64,000 nt of DNA, from NCBI GenBank assembly GCA_963970005.1, contig CAXAMN010005169.1, positions 168,874 through 232,873 on the forward strand, read 5' to 3'. Source of the DNA: Durusdinium trenchii. Lineage: Eukaryota > Sar > Dinophyceae > Suessiales > Symbiodiniaceae. Position numbers and translations under genes: made by a program. Within the stretch, counting starts at the first letter, position 1. Each line of letters starts with the position of its first letter. This document shows, piece by piece, positions 41,201 through 48,115 of the stretch. Below the pieces are notes generated by a model that was not told the origin of the DNA, searched no databases, and was given only the letters and a program-made list of their open reading frames with translations.

Positions 41201-43391
41201 TCTCCGGAGTTTCTGCCAGCACGTGGCTACAGAACATAGCTGAAACGCGGCTTGCCTCAACAGAGTCGCGAAGTACCTCGCGTCCAGTCTTGCCTGTGTT
41301 CTCCACCTTGCCGTGGAGGTTGTGCATGGCGACGACATACCTGGCACATGCTTCCCAGCCTGCAAGGCTGTCTTGCAGGTCACAGTTCTCCTTTGCAAGT
41401 TCCAGTCGGATTGTTGCAATTCCCTCCTTCACTTCTCGCACGCCGCGCTCAACAGAGCCGACTGAGTCGTGATTCTGAGGACCAGCACGAGTGACAGTGT
41501 ACTCTCTTGGTATTCCACTGCGTTGGATCAAAGCTGTCACATCTGGTGCTGCATCAGTCCTGAAGTCGATTGGCGGTCCTTCACCACCAACGAGGGAGAA
41601 CTCGGTCAAGATCTGCCTGATGTGGCTGCCGGTCACACGAATGTCCTCGCTCACAGCAGTGACGCCAAGAAGGCCTGTCATCACTTGGCGGAACAAAACA
41701 AGTTTGTGGGTACCTAGGAAGAAGAAGTCCACCTGGATCTCGAGCACTCTCTCGCGCATAGGCCTGTGTGGGGCGCGTGAGACGCCACGACCCTGCTGAC
41801 ACTCAAGGCAATGAGGATCATACGGGAAGTGTCCCTTGAGAACATGCTGTCTCCTGCGCTCCGCCTGGGACTGATCCAAGTTCACAGCGCTCACTTTCAG
41901 ACCTGAGACGTCCATAGGAGCTCCTCCTACATCCACATCCATAGGCATAGTCTTGCCTGGCTGATCCTTGATCGCTTTGGTGGCGGTGGGACGACGCGAA
42001 CGCATCCACGGACATCCGCCCCACAAAGTCACCTCTGTGATCATGGTCTGGGACTCTGCATGGTAGAGGTACATCTCATCGGGAGACTGAACCACTGTCC
42101 AGCCCTTCTTCACAAGCTGTCCTGTCGAAATGATATTGTGGGAAACATTCCCAATGCAACATTCAAGTTGGAAGCTCTGTACCTTTGCTGCTCCTGCTCC
42201 TGTGGTGACCTCGAAGGCAACTGTAACTGCCGCAGTCTGACTCATCCGCACTGGGGAACCATTCGCTGCGAAGTATTCCACGCTGCCAACACCTGTCTTT
42301 CCACCCTTGTACTTGTAGCTCTGGCAGAAGTTCTCGGACAAAACAGACACGGCTGCACCACTGTCCAACAACCACCAGCTCCAGTCCGTCTCCTGGAAAG
42401 AACAGATCAAGGGCATCATCACGCCTCCTTCAGACGCATCAGCCCAATCTTCGGGCCACTCCTGAGCCTGCCACTCACCTTCCTCCTCCTCAGCCACCTC
42501 GCCTTCAGCGAGTTCATGCATCTTGCCTTTCTTGCCTCCTTTGCCAGATCCTTTCCCTTTGCTCTTAGGATTCGCCCTGGACTTCGGGGAGGTCTTGGGA
42601 CTCGGCTTGCCTTTCGCACTCGGCGATTTCTTGCAATTCGCACCGATGTGCCCACTGTCTCCACACTTGAAACACCTCACCTTGCTCATGTCGGTCGAGC
42701 AATTCTTGGCAAAGTGGCCAGCTTTCCCACACTGTCGGCACCTGTCTCCTCCCTTCATCGCTGCACTCACAGGCAACTGTTCCTCATCTTCCTCCCAGTC
42801 ATCCCAGTCCTGGTACTCATACCATTCGTAGACATCGGGATCAACAGCCACTTCGTGGACATGTCGTGCCTGAGAACCTGGTCCAAGCTCCATGAACAAC
42901 CTCTGTTGCCCTTCATACCGCAAAGCCGCGGCCCTGAGCGACGGAAAACTCTCATCCGAAGCGTGGAGCATGACGTAATCCCGTGCACCTACAGGAAGGG
43001 AACGCAGCAGAATGAGGGTAAGGTCTGCCGATTGGATCTCAAGGCCGTCCCTTGAGTGCGAAGTTGGTAAGGTTTCAACCAACTTGCGGTACCTGGAAAG
43101 CTCGACGTCCAGTTTCCTAACGATGTCGCTCACGGCGGTTGCGTTCGATTCACCTCGAAACGACTTCTTGAGCACCTCGGCTCTGAAGAAAGAAGCCTCC
43201 GCCCGTGAACGCAAAGAGAATTCCTTCCCAAGGATCCGCAAGGCTTCAAAGCCTGACGTGCCTCGATGGATCTGGTAGACTCCATCGGCACCAACACCTT
43301 CGATGTAGGCTCTCAGAAGCATATCCGCTCGCGGATAACTGGCAAATACCTGTTGCAAAATGGCAAGCAACCGTGCATCGCACTTGCGCAC
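35292..43391 (-). CDS. pol: Copia-2 polyprotein with C-terminal methyltransferase-like extension, 2699 codons
   Basis: One uninterrupted frame. Gag C-terminus with two CCHC knuckles (CRQCGKAGHFAKNC, CFKCGDSGHIGANC; about residues 220-255); protease active site WWLLDSGAAVSVLS (about 342); integrase with zinc region near 525 (DPHCLECQ), Asp (IQVDFFF, about 555), Asp (RTDAAPD) and Glu (SVGSVERGVREVK); RT with FAIDVSQAFM (about 1173) and YVDDVLVATP (about 1260); RNase H from VYTDAGFAP (about 1440) to VPGTENPADALTK. About 1100 further residues follow: a Trp/Phe-rich stretch, a Pro/Ala-rich linker, a third knuckle CRICGNYGHVAAAC (about 1995), a long Pro/Lys-rich tract and a final domain (about 2475-2690) with YTVLEVACGKESVIARS and HISLPCKGGSPLLNF. 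The last resembles the domain inserted in Copia-1. All Copia catalytic residues are present. Confidence 0.93.
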   Translation of the reverse strand: MRKCDARLLAILQQVFASYPRADMLLRAYIEGVGADGVYQIHRGTSGFEALRILGKEFSLRSRAEASFFRAEVLKKSFRGESNATAVSDIVRKLDVELSRYRKLVETLPTSHSRDGLEIQSADLTLILLRSLPVGARDYVMLHASDESFPSLRAAALRYEGQQRLFMELGPGSQARHVHEVAVDPDVYEWYEYQDWDDWEEDEEQLPVSAAMKGGDRCRQCGKAGHFAKNCSTDMSKVRCFKCGDSGHIGANCKKSPSAKGKPSPKTSPKSRANPKSKGKGSGKGGKKGKMHELAEGEVAEEEEGEWQAQEWPEDWADASEGGVMMPLICSFQETDWSWWLLDSGAAVSVLSENFCQSYKYKGGKTGVGSVEYFAANGSPVRMSQTAAVTVAFEVTTGAGAAKVQSFQLECCIGNVSHNIISTGQLVKKGWTVVQSPDEMYLYHAESQTMITEVTLWGGCPWMRSRRPTATKAIKDQPGKTMPMDVDVGGAPMDVSGLKVSAVNLDQSQAERRRQHVLKGHFPYDPHCLECQQGRGVSRAPHRPMRERVLEIQVDFFFLGTHKLVLFRQVMTGLLGVTAVSEDIRVTGSHIRQILTEFSLVGGEGPPIDFRTDAAPDVTALIQRSGIPREYTVTRAGPQNHDSVGSVERGVREVKEGIATIRLELAKENCDLQDSLAGWEACARYVVAMHNLHGKVENTGKTGREVLRDSVEASRVSAMFCSHVLAETPESVPSVGRFVSAGYLYPVRNSFSHFVVAKIEDDLKYFQAKSLKFVFPITYPMDLVGRFLRRTGSEPPPGPIEDQSPVEIIPEDFAKLPDSIPPPRHWLDKFGNTDDCTACATRKGKHSVKCYERYRNWLRRGDEKKQEDKKPPVPAPVADEEVRDLVPQEPQEPQELPPVKAKDVAVIPGLPKGMAPTRGCPSCDSGMVAPGIRHSAKCKKSQAQFLEASSMHVEKATSYRDPPKAVEDELADYAAEMDYAPSDLEKDHDVPMDEPEDIEMSGDLLEDSEMVDSMLELDGSFVCSIRFDWDGPGEYQRVNLCGTPVRLSKPSGAVSDTTLVELSPSGTFRAMVKEIEGLTGVRAGNVLTQKEMERFCAEFGTSPIPCRWVTGEKPEADEGVRARMVVKDIARGAATARAQGISSPTPSVESLRVLLGMACGAWGCPPMGLFAIDVSQAFMNAPLEKHHVVVRLPTSVSRDNDANEPVYLEAKKGLNGLRVGSLAWASFFARIVREAGLESSVTEPCLYAGSVGGAPVVLICYVDDVLVATPKEASYKIVFDLLAKHVKIRETGRIPLASAKDGSLRFLGRTISRKAGDAALYLSVDPDYMDECFREFGIEKGSTTFPDIRPAIEETIEQEPISAEAHARFRRILGRLSWMCQTRLDLLVLVGLLSTGQASPKPGHEKALRMVLRYLITDMKVGQRFPTEGELPDHAETLLVYTDAGFAPMRSTNRRSITGVCLVYRGVLLKAFSRHQGSVTLSSCEAELSAGQEGIQEGLGLSRTVFQVLKALGLVQVTSLCLAWLTDSLSGKMILEASDLQRRSRHVEIRICWLRELMAKGILECAHVPGTENPADALTKCLALATFLKHRVLLGFVPLRTAAVSSIVDTSFQGFLHALVFRQCCLCGDHLERGQQHDVGSQHVHNLVESQHVKVLLALRKPLFSVWTFWTSWISWICWISHMFSVMFSFWTCLQELRVCFALFRSCFELCVPPAAVLDHEVAQLAAQVPRYALPEPAAMDGEDDLRSEATTRVDWTTGEPLRKASPAAEPATVPAEPVVAPSNPTEPVSAPAAEVPPVPAVEASAAPATEAPTSPADPDPVHEAPAEPSAPVVLTGEVQPKAPAEAGTAEAGSLCGVSATPSRSKKSSVASKPSRVTRIKLLKSLRRTLFGPNAEVKRAPKRLAKKRKAKSVKDEDEESDGVPPRPKAKAKAKVKSKAMPRPRGTVRGFFDARRGRRVEVPLRGPNEAPKPRMIGAFSGFSFRPVNNLKCRICGNYGHVAAACIQGQRSVSLTTGKIQLSQRIDPKSDEDLRGDALPNYGFENPLSSKISPGDSVSQVGYTPVAPKYALPIPTAPGMSAEERLRLLLKKRKSEEPQRKQGYETSDEVWPRDDGEETGDLKEELRRKRKRLEMKPFTKENRDRPSYMRPLAEDPRKSRARPSEAAPKRPPPVPPPKTPPKRPMPPPPKKKAMPVAPKTPPKKPAEKPKTPAKEVAKTTPASEAPKSEAAKAPAPVPKAIGIEPPKTPPKTAPKTPSEAFRSVSPTLVDAATPAEPKPSGVERTKDPSPMKHPEGLPEQTVEESVSPKVSPKPPPPPLDSPPTAHQEPPPPPTEIGSPVTGPAEVPKSPMVAPVLPKSAPARPLIDWGAPASVESPIGSTSDITRIMGLGSQHTSTPMGQTGSSVASSGTSRPVQCCIACHGTGVLTAEQNVTIFSLLASMPPRSVMLRCSNETLSRVTFECDSAVSIIRESDQLRYPRYTVLEVACGKESVIARSCREVDYVRYIGIHANLQEIGVRNKVLTLLRDGFSRCPHGSQVACLVHISLPCKGGSPLLNFLGRNEKHEKEFFYLLKSSGKYLDEIKSSDGVSVTVSFELPRSNQYWKSRDLQNFFEKHGMAYQSECHACSMGLETQSGLRIGKIFRIQSSNSFLSQRLNSRFQCRCNESHAPFNAVDYHDTERYSMKFARFLVKSFCICASLR

Positions 43392-43448
43392 CTTTGGACA
43401 ATGAAGCTGTGCGCAGCTCCGTAGGCCATCGAAGTGCCTGCTCGATCT

Positions 43449-44384
43449 CTAGAGCAAAACATCACTACCCAACGCTACCCATGAGCGCAACTGCAAGACA
43501 TATTCAGAAAAACACAAGATCTCCTCCTGCCTGTTCACACTCCATTTCTTGAAATCCGGAGTGGGCATTGCAGGTAGCCACTTGTCAGCTCTACTGAAGA
43601 TGTCCTTCTCATCCGACTTGCTCTCGGCGCGCTCCGCCGCGGGAGTTGGAGTAGATGTTGAGGGTACTTCTGGCGCAGTCCCTGTGGCAACTCTGTGGGT
43701 CGGCGCGGGCGGTGGTGGAGGAATGTTCGCGCCAGCCGCTGCTGACAAACCTGGTGATCGTGACATCGGTGGTGAAGACGGAAAACTCGAACGAGGGAAC
43801 TCCGGTCTCTCACCAAAACCTGTAATGGATACTCCAGACAACCCTTCAGATGAAACACTTTGCGGCGCAGCTCTAGCGATCACTGGAGTTCTAGACGCAA
43901 CCTCTGTGTCCACCCTGGCATTCAAATAGTCCACTCGTGCCCTCAAGGCAGTGACTTCTCTCGTCAAAGTGTCCGTCAACGGGACAACGGCAGATTGGAT
44001 CGCAGCACCCAGCTGCTCCAACTGAGCGGTCGTGAAGCCAACACCGATCTCGCCAGGTGAACTGCCTTTTCCCCTCGCTGGAGGACCTCGCCCAGTACCT
44101 GGAAACGGAGCTGTCGCTCCACCCTGCTGCCGCCTTGCAGGAGTTGGGCTTGCAGACGCTATCCTGTGCCTCTCAGGTGGACCTGCGGCAGTCGTAGGAC
44201 TCCTCCTACCTACCGGGGACGAAACAAAGTCATCAATGTGACCATCAGCTTCACGTCTAGACTCTCTAGATCGGTCTCCTGTCTCTTCCTGTCTTCCTGA
44301 ACGACTCGCCATGGTCACAAACACCTCAGACTCGACTGCCCTGGATACCAGACTCTCTTCGATCTCACGCAGGCACCTGTCCAA
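43449..44384 (-). CDS. gag: Copia-2 gag N-terminal part, ends at UAG in frame with the polyprotein
   Basis: A 311-codon frame, possible start at the internal MASRSGRQEE. It is Pro/Ser/Thr-rich with a short helical stretch (TTAQLEQLGAAIQSAVVPL) and ends WLPAMPTPDFKKWSVNRQEE...ALGSDVLL before a UAG at 43451-43449. The UAG is in the same frame as the 2699-codon polyprotein. Between about 43455 and 43388 the alternative frame reads LEIEQALRWPTELRTASL, which looks like real gag, so two compensating one-base shifts near these points are more likely than readthrough. Confidence 0.75.
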   Translation of the reverse strand: MDRCLREIEESLVSRAVESEVFVTMASRSGRQEETGDRSRESRREADGHIDDFVSSPVGRRSPTTAAGPPERHRIASASPTPARRQQGGATAPFPGTGRGPPARGKGSSPGEIGVGFTTAQLEQLGAAIQSAVVPLTDTLTREVTALRARVDYLNARVDTEVASRTPVIARAAPQSVSSEGLSGVSITGFGERPEFPRSSFPSSPPMSRSPGLSAAAGANIPPPPPAPTHRVATGTAPEVPSTSTPTPAAERAESKSDEKDIFSRADKWLPAMPTPDFKKWSVNRQEEILCFSEYVLQLRSWVALGSDVLL

Positions 44385-44488
44385 GACTCTGTAGGCCTCT
44401 CAGGCCGTGCAACAGACTCACCTTCACCCCGCTGGGCCCTGCTGGGTGTCAAGGTGACTGAGGTACCTGTGATAGGGAGCAAACACAA

Positions 44489-44500
44489 GCTCCGCTACCA
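44489..44500 (-). other. Copia-2 primer binding site
   Basis: Minus-strand TGGTAGCGGAGC one base after the 5' LTR. It shares GGTAGCGGAGC with Copia-1, so both use the same tRNA primer, probably initiator Met tRNA (inferred). Confidence 0.8.
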
Positions 44501-44501
44501 C

Positions 44502-44974
44502 GTGAAAGTTTGACACACAAACTCCTGACGGAAAATCAAAAGCTCTCGTGCTCAAAACACCTAGTCAGTCAAGTGTCTCAACGACCCGAGTCGAACACGA
44601 AAGAAAAAGCAGGCAAAAGACACGCACACTTTTCGCCGCACACTTGAGCCAAAGTGACGAACGTTCTCCAAGGTTCACAAATGTTCTCGGGACATTTGTG
44701 GACATGCAAAACCATACTCAAAACAGTTCTACGCTTCACAAAGGTTCTAAAAAACAGTTGGAAACAACTAAGAGCATAGTCTAAACATCTTCGGGTGTTC
44801 TCGGACACCTCATACACAAACTACAAACATATGGAAACATTGAAAGGGATCTTTCAATGTCCTCAAAAGCTAACGAACGTCATTCAAACAAGCCAAAACT
44901 CTCCATGGCTTTCTTTGCGGTCTCTAAACAAGTGGTATGGAGTCTTCGCTCCTCAGTACTATAAATTCTCACAC
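44502..44974 (-). repeat. Copia-2 5' LTR (473 bp)
   Basis: Upstream LTR with respect to the element (minus strand). CTATAAATTC at its outer end (about 44958-44967, plus) reads GAATTTATAG on the transcribed strand and is a possible TATA-like site very near the LTR start. Confidence 0.95.
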
Positions 44975-44979
44975 AAGGC
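44975..44979 (+). other. Target site duplication AAGGC, right
   Basis: Partner of 33925-33929. Confidence 0.92.
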
Positions 44980-45105
44980 CCGTATGAAACAGGTGAAACC
45001 GTGGATCTATCCTAGCATGGTGCTTGTGCCTCTTTGCGCAGAACTGGTCATGGCATGGCCGCCGCAGAGGGAACTAAGGTTCCCCCTGGCCGCCTTCCAT
45101 CACCA
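44976..45105 (+). repeat. LRR-array flank repeat, copy 1
   Basis: CCCGTATGAAACAGGTGAAA through GGAACTAAGGTTCCCCCTGG. It closely matches 56946-57062 (plus) and, inverted, 47975-48115. It was the target of Copia-2 insertion. Confidence 0.85.
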
Positions 45106-46370
45106 TTCTCTGAAGCTTCGGCTCTCATTCCTGTGGGCTCACTGAATCGTGGATGGTGAGGCCGAAATGGTGACTCTGCATAAGCTTTGTTGAGCCTGGC
45201 TCGTATGATCCCCACTATCGTCAGAGCGTTGCCAGCCCAGGATGTGGCTTCTTGAAAGTCTCTCCCCATTGGTCTTTGGAACTTGGCGGCAAGAAGCGGA
45301 GCCACTTGGGCTTGTCTAGTTGCTCACATTTGTCAGCCGGGCATATGTACTTCACCATGTTTTGCTTTTCCCTTTTTTGCTTTTTTCTTCCACGAGTACG
45401 GACGCCGTGTGGGCATGGTGCCCAGGTCATCGTTGAAGGGAGGGAAAAACAGTCTGATGGTGGAGAAAAAAACAAGGACCACAACCACAACCCAAAAACC
45501 ACAACCAAAGGCCCACAGGCCGAGTCTCCACCATCATGTAGTCTTTCCTCTGTGCTAGGTGAAACAGGTGAGACGAAAAAGAGTGTCTAGAAGGGGGCCT
45601 GAATTAACGAACGAAAAGCATATCGGCGCAGGTCTGTGCTCAAGCAAAGTCGCAAAAAGGCTTCAAAGGGACCTCACTTCACAATTATGAGTGACCAGCG
45701 GCCACACCCCAGTGCAGCAAAATCATGGTCACGATGCAGGTCAACACTCCAATACGAAATATCGCAATGCTTCAGCGTCGATTGCATCCCTGGCAAGTGG
45801 AGTGGCGTAGCTACTGTATGCGGCATGCCGTGGAAAAGACCTTTCTTGTGGCACAACCCGTTCAACCTGTTGCACTTACAAGTCAAGTGGCATGCTTCCA
45901 ATCGACAATGAAAAAGTAGCGGCCACAATCGACGAAAGCCTGCAGGTACTGCGAAGCTGCGTGCAACCTGCAAAAGCACGCCGCGCAATATAAAGCAGGG
46001 ATGGTGAGATGCAGACTTGCAGCGAGGTACACTTGAGAAAGGCCTTCTTGCTCATGATTGGTGAATTTCGGGAAGGCTGAGTTGCTGCAGCTGTGAGCAG
46101 TGTGCAAAAGTTGAGCCCAAAATTTCAATGACGTCCGTTGGGGACAAAAATCAACAGTTTGCAGCTGCTGGCAGCTCACACTGCGGCCGATCTTGTCCTG
46201 TCAAAATCTGGCAGGAAGAGCGCATGCCTGCTTCTAGAAAGCAACAGTCCGCAAAGATCGGTTCGGACATGCAGAACTACACTCTGACTTGCCCAAGTTG
46301 AGATGACGCAGGACCGTGCATCTTTGAAACACTTGAGGTCGCAATTGTGCTTGGGAGGCGAGTTGTTGCC
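45105..46370 (-). pseudogene. LRR-C remnant, inverted and interrupted
   Basis: Reverse complement corresponds to 56210-56930 of the LRR-C gene: CEQLDKPKWLRFLPP (45290-45345), SLKFWAQLLHTAHSCSNSA (46060-46120) and the upstream block around 46190-46370. Between 45376 and about 45945 an unrelated insertion of about 570 bp (including the dispersed repeat) breaks the gene after the KKGKSK region. Several frame shifts make it non-coding. Confidence 0.75.
45376..45600 (+). repeat. Dispersed repeat inserted in LRR-C remnant
   Basis: Similar to 22595-22830 (CGGACGCCGTGTGGGC, GTGCCCAGGTCATC, terminal GGTGAGACG). It sits within the 570-bp insertion of the LRR-C remnant, which shows that this repeat is mobile or was carried in. 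Confidence 0.5.
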
Positions 46371-46719
46371 AGAGCATTGAGTCGTGCCTGTTGTGTCAGA
46401 GAGCAGCACTCCTCAAATGCGAAAAGACTCCTCCCGAAGAGAGGTTAGTTCAGCACCCTTTGGCACTCAAAGACACCCAATAGCAAACAGAGTGGGGTGT
46501 CTTCTTGGGTCTTGAAACGCTGCACCATTGCAAAAGTTGATCGGCTGCATGCAAGGCCCGGATAGTGGGCGACTCAGATGGGGAGCTGTGGACCAGGACG
46601 ACGTCTTGTGTGGCTTCCTCAGCCATTGCATCGTCTGTCTCTGCAGGAGAGGATGGCATCTGCCCTTCTTGAGCTGCATGTTCCTCATTGTCTGGGTCAC
46701 GATCAAGGACTTCAGGCGG

Positions 46720-47160
46720 CGGAGAAGGAGTTGCCAACCAGTTCAGCAGCACCACCAAGTTTGGGCATTGCCTCTTTCGAGGCTGTATCAACCTTGCTGA
46801 ATTTACCCTGCGAGAGATTTCCTCCCCAAGCGAGCTGCCGTCGCAAACCACTGCCAGCGACTTGGCTCTAGATTGTCTCAGCTCTGCAGAGATAACCGCA
46901 CTGAGACTCACGCAGAGTTTCGCAGTTATAGGAGCACACGCTTGTGACAATTGCCACCTGCTCAAGAAAGTTGACCTTTCCAACACACAAATGGACACGA
47001 ACAGACCTTTGTGCACTGCATGAGCCTCAAAGAAGTCAGTCTCCTGCTGACTCTCCATACCATTGGAGTCAAGGCCTTCATGAACTGTGCGGTCCTGCCA
47101 GAACTTTGCATGCATTCGGATCTACTGCTGTGGGTAGCTCCTCTCCTGCCAGTGTAATGG
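46720..47160 (+). pseudogene. LRR-B fragment
   Basis: GVANQFSSTTKFGHCLFRGC and GAHACDNCHLLKKVDLSNTQ. Very close to 54720-55115 but without the frameshift near 54925 (here FAVIGAHACDNC is intact). It lacks the N-terminal ubiquitin-like part and is disrupted after NTQMDTNR. Confidence 0.75.
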
Positions 47161-47309
47161 GTGTTAAGGGCCGTGCCAACGGCTCTGTCTTGCTGCTTCG
47201 AGGGCTGGGTCCAGGCGCATGCTTCGCTCTTGCGATTTGCTGGCTTGAGCCCCCAGAAATGCAGGGCAGGAATGTGTAGTTTCGAGGGACTCCGATCCGG
47301 AAACGTCAG

Positions 47310-47590
47310 TTGCCCACTCTCTTAGCGGAATGCATGTACGTGATCTGGCTGGACCGGAGCCAAGACTCGCACCCAGACGAGATGGAGGCTAACCCAGAGA
47401 CAGATTCCGTGTCCGGGATTATGTGCAGCCAGGGCGGCCATCTCATTTCTGGGCATGTAGGCGAGGCATTTTCTTCCGCGAAGACTCTGCGCCATTTGTG
47501 TCCGCCTAGCAACTTGACAAGTCTTCTGAGCGCAGTGCAGTCCAAGAAAGCTCTCTCGCTGTGTATTTGAGTGAGAGTGGTGTGCCTGCC
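47310..47590 (-). pseudogene. LRR-B C-terminal fragment, inverted
   Basis: Minus strand: CTALRRLVKLLGGHKWRRVF, MRWPPWLHIIPDTESVSGLA. This is the C-terminus of LRR-B (compare 55155-55312), placed opposite to the rest of the fragment at 46720-47160. Confidence 0.75.
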
Positions 47591-47594
47591 TTCG

Positions 47595-47885
47595 AGGTTT
47601 GGAAAATGCCCCATCAGCAGAGCTCTCCTGCTTGGAATGCAACAGTACCCTCGGGTGTGAATTGCAATTTGTGCAAACAGACACCCACCAGGTCCAAGCA
47701 GACCCCATACAGAGTGAACTGAGGGCCAACCATTGCTGCTGTGTGGGGAGGAGTTGTCGACAGCTGCAAGTGAGCAGTTTCGCAAAAAAGGGAAAAGCAA
47801 ACCAGCGTTCCGGAATAAACTGGACAACCCGTCTAGTCCAGGCAATGCTGACAAGCTGACCCACAGCAGAGCACGGCAAGCAAGA
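47595..47885 (+). pseudogene. LRR-C fragment with two internal deletions
   Basis: Joins three pieces of LRR-C: a block like 55695-55840 (GCAATTTGTGCAAACAGACA), then GGAGGAGTTGTCGACAGCTG as at 56026, then CAAAAAAGGGAAAAGCAAAC as at 56641. The intervening parts are missing, so it cannot encode a product. Confidence 0.7.
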
Positions 47886-47974
47886 TGCACAAGTACCAAA
47901 CAACCTCTTTTCGTCATTCGTAATGCTGTGAGCCAATGGGAGTGAGAGTCTCAGCTCTTCGTTTCTAACAGGCG

Positions 47975-48115
47975 GGTGGTTGAGAGTGGCAATGGCGGAT
48001 GCCTAGAGGGAACCTTAGTTCCCTTTGTTGATGTCCAACATTCCCAATTTTGCACAAAGAGGTACAGATACCATGCCAGGATTGTCCAAAGTTTCACCAG
48101 TTTCACCTGTTTCAG
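47975..48115 (-). repeat. LRR-array flank repeat, inverted copy, overlapping ORF-A start
   Basis: Reverse complement of the flank repeat at 44976-45105 and 56946-57062 (shared CTGAAACAGGTGAAAC and GGGAACTAAGGTTCCC-like ends). The first about 30 codons of ORF-A lie in it. Confidence 0.75.

Larger units (their letters stand above)
33930..44974 (-). mobile_element. Young Copia-type retrotransposon (Copia-2) with 5-bp target duplication
   Basis: An 11,045-bp element on the minus strand. The LTRs (33930-34401 and 44502-44974) start GTGAAAG and end CTCACAC and differ at only about three positions over 472 bp. The 5-bp duplication AAGGC lies at 33925-33929 and 44975-44979. The primer site is at 44489-44500 and the polypurine tract at 34402-34409. 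Removing the element plus one AAGGC restores GTACAAGGCCCGTATGAAAC, which matches the homologous flank at 56945. Internal order is gag, protease, integrase, RT, RNase H, then a long C-terminal extension. It is the youngest and best preserved element in the window. Confidence 0.96.

Noticed and set aside
47306..47936. Two overlapping minus-strand frames of about 200 codons
   Set aside because: They cross unrelated joined LRR fragments of both orientations, so they are composite frames, not genes.
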